Part shown: positions 48,977 to 63,300 of the stretch, one piece after another | Layout of the letters: each line of letters starts with the position of its first letter | How positions within the stretch are numbered: position 1 is the first letter of the stretch | Origin: Diadema setosum | Taxonomy: Eukaryota > Echinodermata > Echinoidea > Diadematoida > Diadematidae | DNA length: 64,000 nucleotides | Direction of reading: 5' to 3' | Assembly: GCF_964275005.1 (NCBI RefSeq) | Contig: NC_092698.1 | Coordinates: 25,019,447-25,083,446 of the forward strand | Program-made: the position numbers and the translations under genes | The notes under the pieces: generated by a model | Databases searched by the model: none | Told to the model about the DNA's origin: nothing | Seen by the model: only the letters and a program-made list of their open reading frames with translations

Positions 48977-51900
48977 CTGAAAGGTAGTAGAGAGGAAAGA
49001 AAGAAAGTTATAAAAAAAAATGTTATCTCTTTGTCCATCTCTCCTCCTCAAATGGACACCTTTTCCTAAAGTCACTCACATCTAGTTTAGTTTTTGGTTT
49101 TAACATGTTGCAGTAATCTAACTGCACTTCTGCTATGTACATACATGTACAATGGACTGATCAAACTTGAATTGCAGGGGCAGGGAACATTGATTACTGT
49201 TTCCATGTCAGTGAACTCCAAGAATGCTAGATTGTCAGCATTTTGCAATGTCCTCTTCTTAAGCTTGTGTGCTTGGGGAGATCAAGATTTTTTTTTCTCA
49301 ATCATTAGATTGCACTGACTGCAGGAGGAATGTCCAGAAATATACCCAGAAATGCAAAAGGGAAAGCAGCCTTTTTGATTCATCTTGTATTTTATCAGGG
49401 TAAGACAAGGCAGAAAATTTGAATTAGATTAGACAGAAACGAATACCAAATAAGACAATAGATATAATTATCATTACAGCAGCATCTTGAGTATTGGTTT
49501 TTTGTCAGGATGTGGTGAAATGAATGACGTGTTGATGTCCTACCAACAAGAGGGGGCTGATGTTAATCTGGCATTGCCACTTTAATATGAACGTCACAAT
49601 TGTTATTTGATATTCTTAACAAAAATTTGTCTCTTCTGGCGAAAACTAACGCTGGAAAGTCAACTTTCATCAATCAATATCCTATCACCAATCTCCATCA
49701 ATAATTGATAAAAAGATATTCACTCAACTTGAAATCAATTATGACAGACTAGTCTGTTTCATGCATGAGAGTTCTGATAACATAAAACAAATAATATTTT
49801 TGCCATATCCATTTATCATATCACACGATGCATCAAATGTTCCTCATGCAAATTAAGGGGCATCTCACTTTAATAACCGTATCATAAACCATGCCATTAG
49901 GTATGCAATAATACTGCAGCAAAATAATAATAACACAAGTTATGAAATTTTTACACAAAAGAAAATGAAAGAAACGAAAAAAAAGGAGAGAAAGAACACT
50001 GTGACACTGAGACATGTATAATGCAGAAGTATTGCAATATTTTTGATGAATGAGAAATCATAGAATGTGTTAACTTAAACAAAATATAACTTTCATGTCA
50101 CTTTCATGGGAACAGGGAAAACATCAATAAATAATATCTGTGAATATTTCAGGTTAACAGGAATATTTTTAAAACACAAAGGCAAATAATATCCAAAATG
50201 TATCCATTACGCTCACACTTGAAACACCATCATGAATATTCTAATCTCCCAGGATTTATAAGATTTTAGAAGAATGTTGACAAAACATTGAAACATCCTA
50301 GGTCACCACGGTGCACTATATACATACACTTCACCATGAACCTAAGAAAGAAGAATGATCTTAAAGGGATGGTACAGTTGCGGATGAGATGGGGTTCGAG
50401 GTTTCCAACTTTTTTTGATGATTACTTTTTCAGATAATGAGAAACCTTTTTCATGAAAATTGGTTCTGAAATGGCTGAGATATCTAAATCAAAGGAATCC
50501 TAATAAAAGGTGGGACCCTTTTATTAGGCTCCCTTTGTTTTACTTTATTTTTTGATATCTCAGCCATTTCAAAGCTGATTTTAATGAAATAAACTTTCAA
50601 TTCCCCTTAGAATTGTAGGCTTCTTAACATTTCATAAAGTGGTTTCTAAATATCTCGCAAAAAGTTTAAAGCCGAATTCTCACCAAAACCAATACTATAC
50701 CATCCCTTTAACATGCATCCTACAAAAAGGGCCCCAAGCAGCTGAACTGGAATGGTTACTCAAATTAACATAACACTGCAAACAAACAATGAAAAAAAAA
50801 AAGATCTTTCAAGAAATGCTTTTGAAATACTTCAAAAGACAGACATAAAATAAAACTAAAGAATAGAAAGTGACAGCAGAAAAAAAAGAGAGATGAGAAG
50901 ACACATCACAATAAAAGGTGATATTTGTTTTGTAACAAAAAAACAAACCAAAAACAAAACAACAACATTATCTCAATGCAGCCACAATCACGGTATTGAT
51001 CACAAGAGAAAAGATCACCTATGTGTAACATCATTTTGATATTACTCTTGAAGGAGTACCACACTTCGTGATACCCCTCATGTCTAAAAGATCATTAAAG
51101 TTAAGAGAAGCCTTTCCCACCCATCTTTCCCAAGCCCCACCACCATCCCTCATGTTGGGAATGAGCACCTGAGAGTATTAAGAATTTACTATATTGGAAT
51201 GATGAACTTAAAGTCTATTTCCTCGAGATGCTGTGCGCAAGCCTAACATGATTCCAACGACAGATTTCCAATGTCCTGACACAAAATAAAAAAAATAAAA
51301 TAAAAATACAAACACAGACAAATGAACACATGCATTATAGTGCACAAGTTACTTTGCCTACAGTTCCTTATCAAAAACAGAAACACAACATTCATCTTCT
51401 ACTTAAAACAAGAAAATATTTCTCATCAACCAATGTATGACATAGATAAAGATTTGTAAGGAAGTGACATACACAAGTCTGTAAATATTCTCTCAGAATC
51501 ACTCAGAATTGCTAGAGAATGTTGTACAGACAATTTCAAAATATGTCAATGCTGGGGTCTCTATAGGCTTTCATGGTTACAGGGTCACATGCACAAGAAT
51601 ACCCTTGATTTAAAAAGAAAAATATGTTTTATAACATTAAAAAATAATTATTATTTCCTATGTGATTTCCACAATACTCAAAATCCTGCTCCATGGATGG
51701 AAAGAATTTTGTTGAGAACATAATGTCTACAAAGTAAGTAAAAATGTTGATAAAGATTTTCGGACAAGGCAATTCTAAGTGAAACTAGCACGTCTCTCTC
51801 TTATTCACAGTGGCTGGAGGTGGAAGTTGCAGTTTGCAGCAAATCAATCAAATCATAGAATCAAGCTCTTTTGTCAGCAGTCTTGTACACTAGGCACACT

Positions 51901-54304
51901 TCCACAAGCATCATTATGTAATTCAGAGTTTTGTCAGTGCTCAAGCACTTACACTTTATTGATGGTTACCTCAAAGTACACTTTATTGATGGTTACCTCA
52001 AGTTTAGTCCAAGACTTGTCCAATATTTTCTGACTTTTCTAATCAATCATTTTCTATTGATAAAACAAATTCTAATGGCAAAAAAAAAAAGATTGAGAAA
52101 GATAATTTGCCACAACCTATTTAGGATGGAAGATTGAATGAATTCATGATTACTAGTAAACTGACCACTATTTCCATAAATGCAGAAGTTCTGTTTTTTC
52201 TACTTTCAGCAGTGAAAACCAAGTAGAAAAGGTGTAGCATGAGTGCTGAATTACATTGCAGCACAGAGCTGATGAATCAGTTGGTTGGGTCGGTCCTTAA
52301 AAAATAAAAAAGAAGCAAACTTGTGCAGACGAACACAAGATGAAAATTATACAAGTGCATACATTTTTCCTATGGGCTTCCTCACAACCCATTCCGAACT
52401 GCACGGTGGCATATAAAAAAATAAAAAAAATCAAAAAAAAATCTACTGTGGAAAAATTTGGAGTGTGGTGTGTGATTGGAAAGCGCCTTGTGATGTTAGT
52501 GTGTGGTGTGGTGAGCTAAGCATCTCACCCCCTTGGTCGGGCAGAGAATAATCTGCGGCCCAGTGTCATTGTCTTTGGAGAGGACTTCGGACTACCCATC
52601 TGTTGGCATGGCAACATTTAATTCACAAAAGTAACACTTTATAGTCATGGGGGAATAATAGCATATAGAAAAAAAAATGGCCAGTGTATGTCACCTCTTT
52701 CATAAGTGATAGTGATAAACTGAATAACTGCAGCTACAGCTGTACTTGTCTTGGCCATTCTGTTGTCGATGAAGCAGCCTATTTAACAGTTGGCATGATG
52801 ACTGAGTTATAAACTGACATTTAATAGTAACACCAAAGGTACTACCATTAGAGGGTACGAAAATGAAACCGTTCCAGGACTATCAGATGGCTTTCATGGT
52901 TTATAAACATATCATATGTTGAAATTCCTCAATGTTTGTGGAACAGTATTTAACTTTTAAAACTATGAACAAATTCATTAAAGGTAAGGAAATAAAGGCT
53001 GTCAAATCCTAGATTATACCTTTTCTTATTCTCAAGCTGATACAAAGCACATCCATATACAACTGTACCAAAAGGAAGTTTCCCCATTCAGGTACAACTT
53101 TAATATAGATTACGTGACTGTAGAGAGGTATCAGATGAAACACTGGATGTAAGTTGGAGAAAATTAGACAATACCATTAAAAAAAAGACTTTGAACAGTC
53201 ATTAAAAAAAAAAATTAAAAAAAGAAAATACAAATGAAATTCTGAATATGTTAGTAATCTCGGACATCCAAAGAGCATTTGATATGCTGCCACCAATCTC
53301 TTCCAGAACACATGGAGAGTACTATATACACTGTTGCACCTAACTTTATCATATCAGCTTGCCACATAAATGTGTACATCTCAATAAAAAAAAAGTGAAG
53401 CTTTCCAAGTTTATTTATAGCCAGGTGCCTTGGCAGGTAAATGACTGAATCACAAATTGAATCACCAATTTTTGCCCCACACAATGTTTGTATTTTGTTG
53501 TTGTTTGTTTGTTTATTTGTTTGCTTGCTTGTCTGTCAAGTTTGTTTTCAGACTCTAAATGGAGCATTCAATGGCGGTAGCACCCTAACTTCATGTTCAA
53601 AATGGGCATGTTAATAAATGCCTTCAAAATGAGCCCATTTGTTTACTATTTACACCTATTTTACACTGAATGTTTTTCTCCCTTGACAGCTCACAAAAAA
53701 ATAACAACAAAAACTTGCATGATGACATGCCTCACAGTAAAGTCAATTAACCATTAGCCGATGAAAAAACAAAAACAAAAACAAAACAAAACTGTCCTGT
53801 ATTTCTGTACCACTTTCAGAGATGACTTTTGCGCTTGTGTGTTTTCAAAAAACAAATGCACATGATGCACATATATGCGAGCAGAGTGCCTCGGGAGTTA
53901 CATCACTTCATAAAATACGAAGGGGCAAATGCAACACATCAACCGAACAAATAAAATCATCCAGTTCCGCATCTGGTAATCTCGTGTCCTTTGATAATAA
54001 ATAGCCCAGTCACAAAAGCACAAACACAAAACATTCTCAAAACAAATTTCACAAATAATTGGAAATTATACGGTACTTCACTCAAAAGAGTCCCCCCCCC
54101 CCCCCCCCCCCCCCCACTGAAAGGTGTGAGACACTGGAATAAGAAGATTACTGTTTCCTTGCTACCATTTTCAGACATACCTCACCCTCGGGACACCTCA
54201 CTTCACACCGATCTGCCTTTAATAGATACACTCTTGATTACTGCTTTTGATACTAAGTAGAAAAATTATGATGATGATGAAAATGATACTCCTACTACAA
54301 CCCA

Positions 54305-54368
<64 letters not shown>

Positions 54369-57300
54369 ATAATAATAATAATAATAATAATAGTAACAAT
54401 AATAACAACAATAACAATAACAATAATCATAATTATTGATATTATCAATAATGATAATAATAAAAATAGTTGTAGTAGAAATAGTAGTAATAATAAACAG
54501 TAATAACAATAAAGTAATGGAACATGCATGATGCACTAAGCTCTAAAGTTTTCCAGAATATCAACCCTGATCCTGTCTTTGGAAAAGTGAGGGGAACAAA
54601 AAAAAAAAGATGGTTCATGCATGCACAATGCAATCACGTAAGACCAAAAACTGCCAAGTCCTAAAGACAGACAGCTGTGCTACAGGAGACTACATGCGTC
54701 TGAGCGCCATTCCCGCCGCCAGGCAGCATTTTGGCAGGCATGAGATGAGGGCGGACCAACCTTCACCATGGCAACAGTGCATATGTGAGTGACAGGTGAC
54801 GGACGGATGAGACGGGGACAAGACAAATACAATCCTAAAAGCCACGCAGGAAATTAGTGAGCTGACAAACACAAGAAAAGAGACAGTGAATGGGTGGAAA
54901 AGTATTCTCAGACTATCACAGCACAAGAATCAGAACCTTGCATCACATCAATTTAGAGAGACCTATTTTGTACTCATCGCAACTATTTATTTATTTTTTT
55001 TTGTGTGTGTGTGTACAAGCATGTATGTCAATATGCACGTAAGTCAAATCTAATGGGAATATAATGTTAAGGCTTGTCACTTTATAACTATCATCATCAT
55101 GAACACTTACACAGCACTATGTAGCCTACAATTTGAACTACTACAAATTAACGTAATTTGAAACTGTATTACTGTATTCTTTATTACTTGTTTGGTTTTG
55201 CTCACACTGCCGCTGTAATGTGACTGAAGCTGTCTTTATTACTTGTGCTGCTGCAGTGCCCCTGATACCTTTTATTTTCATATGACGATTTCATCAACGC
55301 CATTAGGAAAATGGAAGTCTCTTGTAGAGATCATTTTTCAAAGGCTCTGTAGTCAGAAACCCTTGACTTTTTCCCACCACAATCTTTAAAATACTCACTG
55401 GCAGGCTGGTGACATACTTGTCTCATATTCATAGCTATTTCCTATTTGCAGATACCATCCATTCCATACAATGAATCTTCCTGTCCTTTTCCACAGCACA
55501 CAGTTTCCCCTGCTCAAGTTACACTGAAACCTGCTTCTCAAAACTAATATTATCATCTGATCATATCCTGAAATTCACAAAGAAACAAAACAAAGCAAAT
55601 CAATGTTCCCCCTTGTCAACTACATTATGTTCTTCATCACCAGAGGGGAAAAAAACATTTTTTTTTTTCAGTTAAAAGGCAGTGAGATATACATCGTATT
55701 GCACTATGAGCTCTCTACGCATAATTTCTGAACAACATTGCTTCTGCACAATTCAAACACGCAGTCAACCAAATGCACTGCTCAATACAAAATGCGCAGT
55801 TTTCTCTAGTTCAGCAATAGTGAGTGCATAGACTGTGTTGTGAATATACAATTTGATGCTATGCTACACTAGCACTCTACAAATCAAACTTCACCAGGGC
55901 TGCTCAACCATTGCAAGCTATGAAACTTGATAATGTACAATAAAAAAAATATATATTTTGGGAGCAAAAACATATTTCAGATGAAAAATGGGAAACTATA
56001 ATGTTCAATGAAGGCTACAACAACAACAAAAAAAAAACTGTTTTTTTTTTTTATTCAAAAACTAATTTTTCTTATTTTCTTTTTTTAAGGACAGAAAAAA
56101 AAAATGTACTGGTTGGCAGTCCTGCTACTCTAGGCACTAAATGAGCATATTTTGAAGAAGAAACTTCTTATCTTGTATATACGACTTTGATAACTTAGTT
56201 CTAATTTGTTGAGATAGGCAAAAGTTTATGCTACTGCATTGATTATACAGAGTTGAAAACTGAGGAAAAATGGCATGACAAAAAAAAAGAAAAAAAAAGA
56301 AAGATAATTTCTACAGTTTGTAGAGTTCCTGTAGTTTAAATGGTAGCCAGTGAGCAAAACTAATTAGGTCATCTACCTTTTGGTTAGTAAGCCATTTCCT
56401 AGTCTAAACTTTACTTGCAGACACTTTTTTGTTTTTGATAACAGCTTTCCATGAAATTGAGAAAGAAGTTGTAGAATATTTCCTTCTTCCTTGCACTTTT
56501 AGGAAAACCATAATTGAGAAAGAAGCAGTAAACTATTTCCCTCTTCCTTGTGGTTTTAAAGGACAAGTTCACCTTCATATACATAAGGATTGAGAGAATG
56601 TAGCAATATTAGTAGAACACATCAGTGCAAGTTTGAGGAAAATTGGACAATCCGTTCAAAAGTTACGAATATTCTAAGTATCTGCACAGTCACTACTACT
56701 ACTACAGTGTAAGATGTCACATGCGTACAACTATATAAGGAAAATAAAAAGAGAATTTCACAAAACTTTACTTTTTGAATAAAGTGCACAGTTCTTTGAC
56801 TTGCAACTGACGTATGTTAAGGGTAATATTATTCCCCCTGCCTTCTGAGAGAGAGAAGTTGAGTGTTCTTTCGTTATGCAAGAAAAATGGAAATATGTTG
56901 AATTTTCTTTATTCTTTCTTTATATAGTTGTACTCATGTGACATCACAAGCTATAGTAGTCTTTTCATCCAGCCGTGACTGAGCAGAAACTTCAAAAATT
57001 CATATTTTTTTTAACGGATTGTCCGATTTTGTTCAAACTCTCACTGATGTGTTCTACTAATATTGCTGCATTCACTCAACCCACATGACTATGAAGGTGA
57101 ACTTGTCCTTAACTTAAGAAAACCATAATTCACACTCTGGATGTATACACTTAAGAAAACCATAATTCACACTCTGGATGTATACACACAAACAAAAAAG
57201 GGCATGAATGGTCAACTGACAAGCAAAAATGCAAAAATGCCATCCAGTGGAAACCGCTGTGGGCAGATGAGCACAATCACATTACATACAATGCAGCTGC

Positions 57301-60300
57301 ACAACTTAACATTACCACTATGTTCCAAACTACAAACACGAAGATACTGCCAAAACCTCTATGCAGGCTACACATTTGCTTCTAGTAATGATAAGATAGA
57401 CTTACCTTGCCATCTATTTCTACTACACTTGATTTTACTTCATGGCACTCACTCCTGAGAGAATTGTTTTGTGTAGGAGTTTGAAAAAAAAAAGAGAAAA
57501 AATATCAAAATGTGACGAAATGCTGAGCACATCATGCATCTAAACATAACTATCATTGCGGTAATACTCTACACATTTCACAGTTTTGTAACACAGTGCA
57601 CTCCTGATTATTATAATGAACACAGTTATAACGTAATTTTTTTTATGCAACGAAGTAAAAATTCAGGTTCCCAAATTATCACATACCTTCAATAATTATA
57701 CTGAATTATTAAAGTTTCTGTGCAGTCACTGCTGGATGAGAAGACTACTGCAGTTTGTGATGTCACATACATAGAATGATGTAAGGATAATATAGCGAGA
57801 ATTCCACAAAATGTCATTTTCTGGAAAAAGTACACATTCTCTGACATGTTACTGATGTTTGTTAGTCATACTATCATTTCCCTTGCCTTCTGAAAGAGGC
57901 AATGATGCTTTAAAAATTCATAACTTTTTAAACAGTTTGTCTGATTTTCCTCAAATTTCACTAATGTGTTATACTAATTGCTGAATTCACTCAATCCACA
58001 TGTATATTAATCTATCTACTGGTAGTAGGCTCGATATCTGCACATATTCATGTGTGCATTGCTTATATTTCTACAGAGATTAAGAATGCCACTGATACCC
58101 CTTCTACTTTTCACACCGAGCATAAATTTCCCATCACTTCAGGCATGATTCAAAACTATGACTCAAACACATGAACCATAAATCTCATCTTGATACCTTA
58201 CACACTTGAAAGCAAATATTGTTATTTCTTAAGTAGGCCAAGACAATGCAGTCATTTCCATTGTTATTGAAACACAGCCTTCAGCATCATGACTAGCTTT
58301 GCAATATATCAATCTTTAACTCGAAAGAACAGATTTCATGTTCCAAGAGGGGAAAAAAAAATTAACATCTTCAGTATATCTTTATCAAACCTAGCACAAA
58401 CTTTATGGTTATAGCACAATGCTCATTGGGTGAGCCCTTTATAAAAACCTGGGCCTGAAGAAAAAAGACTGGGCTTAAAGGTAGGGAATCCCATTTGCAT
58501 GCCTTAAATGAAGAGTTGTATAAACACGGTGGTATGTTGAAGAGAGTATCATTTTAGAAACTCCCATAAAGTATTGAAAGTGGAAGGTAACATTTAGTAC
58601 ATTTTTATTGACCGTTAAGTTTTGAATTGAATTTTTTTCGGGGCTCACCGTAAATTCCAGTACATTACTAGGCTACCTTTGGAGACCCATGCACTGCATG
58701 TGTGCCCATCATGTATACATTTTGTGAATAAAGTTCATCAAAACTTACAAACATTTCTATATACATTCTTGCCACACACTCTATATGTTATTACATCAGC
58801 TCTTATACTTTTAGATTTGTGTTTATAGATTAAAAAAAAAAATACAGAAGACTGCAACAAAAAGGCTTAAGTGTGGCTGACACACAGAACTACTGATTAG
58901 TTGAGTTTTGTGCGTTATTCAAATTGTAGATAACTGTTGACTTCCAAATTTCTAAGCAGTGGCCTAAAGAAGTCCCCCGAGGTTCATATTTAATGTTTTG
59001 CTGCATTTTGGGAGTTCTGTAAAAGGTATCCCCTACCTTTAAACTATGACTGAGTATAATTTTGCATGTTTAGTTTGATTTTATTTTTTAAACATGCGAC
59101 AGAAATACAAACATCAGCAGGGAGGAGAAGACATAATTAACCCATTGAGGACTGACTGACTTTGCTACAACATACATTTCCCAGACAAATGCGGGAGTAT
59201 ACTGGGAACTCGTCCTCAACGGGTTAAAAAAGTGTGACACGGGCGAGGTGCTCTGTCCATCCCTTAAATGCTCCTGACCAACCACTTTTATGGACTGTCC
59301 ATCCTGGACTACTCTCTGTTGGTTCAGGGTACACCATCCTAATCCCAGTGGTCAGAAACAGTTAAAGTCAGTATGGCAAAGGACAGTGAATTTGTCTCAG
59401 AAGCAATGAGCTAAGTTTAAGCAAGAGATTATCAGGCAGAGGGGTGTAGGTTGAGGTGTGAATTTTCTTCAATTTGTTTCCCTCTACAGATGAAATTTGT
59501 ACGATTGCAACTGCTGATCTATAATTCAACAAACAAGTCCCATGGCTCCTTTTCCCCAGACATGCTTGTTAAATCACACATCAGCAATCGTGATCTTACA
59601 AATTTCATTTGAACAGGGAGACAAACTGAAGAAAACTTACACCTCAAGCTAATTCTACTTGAAAATTATGATCTACACCTGCTAGCAAAAGTAAAGTTAT
59701 GGCAAACTACTTGTACAGAACAAAATGTAAACTACTTGTACAGTACAAAATCTCATATTGACATATAAATGACATTTAAAATGTGCTTTGCATCTTTAAT
59801 AGCATCCTTTTAAAAGCAATAATGAAAGTGAAAGATAAACTGGAAATCAACTTCACGATTTGAAATAATAACTTCCTGCATATGCTTCTGAGGTAAATAC
59901 TGAAGTGTGAATGCAAAACCAAATAAACATACAAAAGACGTAACTGGCTGACCTACTATCAGGTCCAGTTTGGAGAAACTAGTTGGAAGCTGATTAAAGA
60001 ACAACAGCCAGTTAAGGCCAAAGTGCTCGGGCGCACAAAGAGATAAAACATCTCAGTGTGTGCCTTTCCCGCTCCTGAACAATAAATTTGTCGATAGAAA
60101 AACTGCATCCATCCGACCGTGAGTCGATGGTTCTCATGCGTATCCGAAACCAAGAGTTAGATACAAAGTATTTACTTTGAGGGACATGTGAACAGCTGTC
60201 CAATTAATAAGGAGGCACATACGCCACACAGGTAAGATAAAGCTAAATGATAACAGTGTTACTAATCAACCGTTCTATTTGTCCTGTTCTGGTCGAACAA

Positions 60301-63300
60301 TTTCATTGTGATGGCCTTTCCGTGACAGCACCATAAATCTTATTTGGTAAAGTTGCTAATTTGATATTTCTAAAAGTGGCAAATTTCTGCATGATTCTGC
60401 TTTTCCATACAGCTCATCAATAATGCCAAGTTTTGCTAAAGGTTTCACTTTTCTGTTTTTACATATTTCAAAGATTTTCTTTTAGAATTAAGATGGTAGC
60501 CTCATGAGTCAATCCATTTTTTTTCTTTTTTCTTTTTTGATAGTACTGGTACTTATTACAGATCTTAAACAGCAAATGAGTTTGTTTCACTGGTGTCAGC
60601 TCGGGAATTCCAGTGAGGCCAAATACCAATGTTGGCAAGGAGTCATCTACATGGATGTACATGTACAAAATTCTCACACTCTAATTGTCGAGTTTAAATG
60701 AAGTGGAACACGTGCACACGTATGTGTGCACATGTGTGTGTTTGTGACTGATTAATTGCAGTGGGGAAGGGGTCCTTGGAAAATGTAACAACAGGATTCC
60801 CAGTTGACCATTTCTCTCTTTTGTATTATACTTTGTAAGCTGCATCTTTGCAATACAACAAATTATGAATGAATACTACAGAACTTTAGAAAAAGAAATG
60901 TGTCACTTCATTCATGAACTAATGAAAGCCATCTTTACCTTAAAGTTAAACTTAACACTATATACTCCTACTGTCTACAGATATTATCATCATATCATCA
61001 TCAGATGTTATCATCATTTCCTGGTTATTTTTCTTTGTGGACATTCCCACTATTAAAAATCATACATATGTTCTCTGACACATTTGAAAATATGCACCAT
61101 ATATTTCACTCATCTTACAGTAAGTGTAGTGCCATGATAATCAACCTATCGATTGTGGGCATCTTCCGCAAGACAAGACAAGTAATATCTCCAAGGACGA
61201 TTCTCATGTTCACATAATTTCGATCTGCCACAACACTTATTGTGGTGTTACAAAGAGACTTGCTCTCTGGATATTGGCAGTCCCATCCTTTGCCCCAATC
61301 CAACCTTGAAACAAAATATAATAGAAAAAGCTCTAGGAAAAGTCCTTCCCCCTTTTCCCTGTCAGCTATAACTCCATTAAGCACACTGTACATGTGTCTA
61401 CCTGTTGGGTGCTACAAGTGTGCTTTGCATCAAATGCTGTCTCTCTCAAAACATGTACCTTCGGCAAACTCTTCACACAAAATGTCGATGGCAGATTGAG
61501 ATTTGTGGTCGCGAGAAGGTTAGAGTACACTGCAACAAATATGACAGCAGGTGACAGAATCCTATAATGCACGTCTTTATCAAATCCTTTTTCTACTAGC
61601 TAAACAGACACATATAAACACAAATACACACCACACACATACCCCGCGTTCACATTGGTCCCCGCGACGCGGGGAAAGTCCCGAGCTGTGGGACTTTCTC
61701 CTCAAAAACCATAATGTGAACGCTCGCTGGGACTTGTCCCCTCATCCCCGCGAAGCAAGTCGGGTACGGGGACAAGATTTGGAGGGGAGAGTGACCTTGG
61801 GGTGCAATTGATAGCGTCCAGCTGTGGTCATCAAATGTGCGCATGCGCTATGCCTGGATTCAAGTGGCAGAGCTCGCTCCAAGCCTCAAAATGCCCCCAC
61901 AGCTCGGGGACAGATGAGATACCAAATGTGAACGGTCAGTCGTAAAAAAGATAAGATCTCTTGTGGCTGTCCCCGCGTCGCGGGGACCAATGTGAACGCG
62001 GGGATAGAGACACAAACACTCCACAATCTTACGTAATCAAATCACAGGTTATCATCATCATAGATAACCAGCGGGGGAGATCCTAAATGCACTAGTGGGT
62101 GATGAACTGACACCTGATAACTCGCAGAGCAGACCCAAGCCTGTCTAGCAGAAAGGTATTCTCATGTTAATGCAAACCTGCTATGAACTTCAATAGCATG
62201 CACCTGCTGTTGAACGTTTTCTGTATTGTTATGTATTATGTATGTAGGTCTCTGTCTATGCAAAAGATTGTATCTGATGAATAGGGGTTTCTAGAGAAAG
62301 CCCTGTGGTTTTGTAGGAGGTTTCACTACGTGATCACAGCGAACACAAGTACTGTACCCTGCAACAAGCATTCCTCTGAGTTGTAAATAGCAGATGTTAT
62401 TGAACATCAACCACTAAATTGGATTTAGTTCCTTGCCATCTCAAGGTTGTACAATACTGTACGCCTACATCATTGGGCACTTCAACACTGAATGAGCTAT
62501 TATTTTTGCGCACAGATGTTTTCGCGAATGAGGAGGTCACAGACATTTTCACTATACAATGTATGTTGTTTTCATAATTTCAACATGTTTTGTGACAGCC
62601 TCAATATATTCTAATCGTACCTGCTGAAACTTTTGAAACTGTAATATTGTAAACCATGTATATACACCAGATATTTCTACACATGTCCGGAAGAACAGAC
62701 AGATCTACAGATATAAAAATGCTCGAGAAACAGAAGGATACATATGAAATATACAGAATAAAGAATCTTTATCAAGAGGGGAAATAAAGAAAAGCTGCTT
62801 GAGTATGACAAAAGTCCATACTCAAATTACTGAATTCTTGCATTGAGTTTTCTTTTTTAATTGCGACTGACAAATTTGTCAAACACTTGTAAGAAGCCCA
62901 TACGTTCACATTTTTATGCCTTGAAACTTGGATTTGTTTGTTTTCTTAATGTATTTTATATAATTGTGTGTGTGTGTGTGTGTGTGTTTCCTTTGTACCA
63001 AGTTTCTTTCTAGATGATTAATAAAGTGAGAAGCTCTCCTTTACCTGGGCTTTATAGTCAAACCGTGCCCGGACTAAGGTTTGCATAGACCCCGCACTGG
63101 ACTGGGGCGGAGGTGAATCCACGGCGGCGTAAAGTGGGTCTAGCGGGATGAGACAAGCCAAAATAATTAAAAATCAGAATGAAATGAGTGGGTTAATTTA
63201 CAAAAAATCTAGGGGAGGGAGGAAAAAAAAGAGAGAAAACAAAACAAAACAAACAAAACAAAAACACAAATATATGAAGGTTAGAATCGAACAATACACA

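Larger units (their letters stand above)
48977..63044 (-). other. Last intron of the SH3-domain gene (14 kb)
   Basis: Bounded by the GTAAAG donor at 63044 and the TTTCAG acceptor at 48977. Contents seen: TTAA-type MITEs (50361, 56556, 58475, 59137), a GC-rich TIR element (61642), a degenerate repeat copy (57700), ACT/AAT and poly-C microsatellites near 54.1-54.5 kb, short tandem duplications, and one GC-rich exon-like island at about 54.69 kb. The remaining stretches look like plain AT-rich intronic DNA. Confidence 0.8.

Noticed and set aside
54266..54529. Poly-Ser minus-strand open frame
   Set aside because: Pure translation of the (ACT)n microsatellite.
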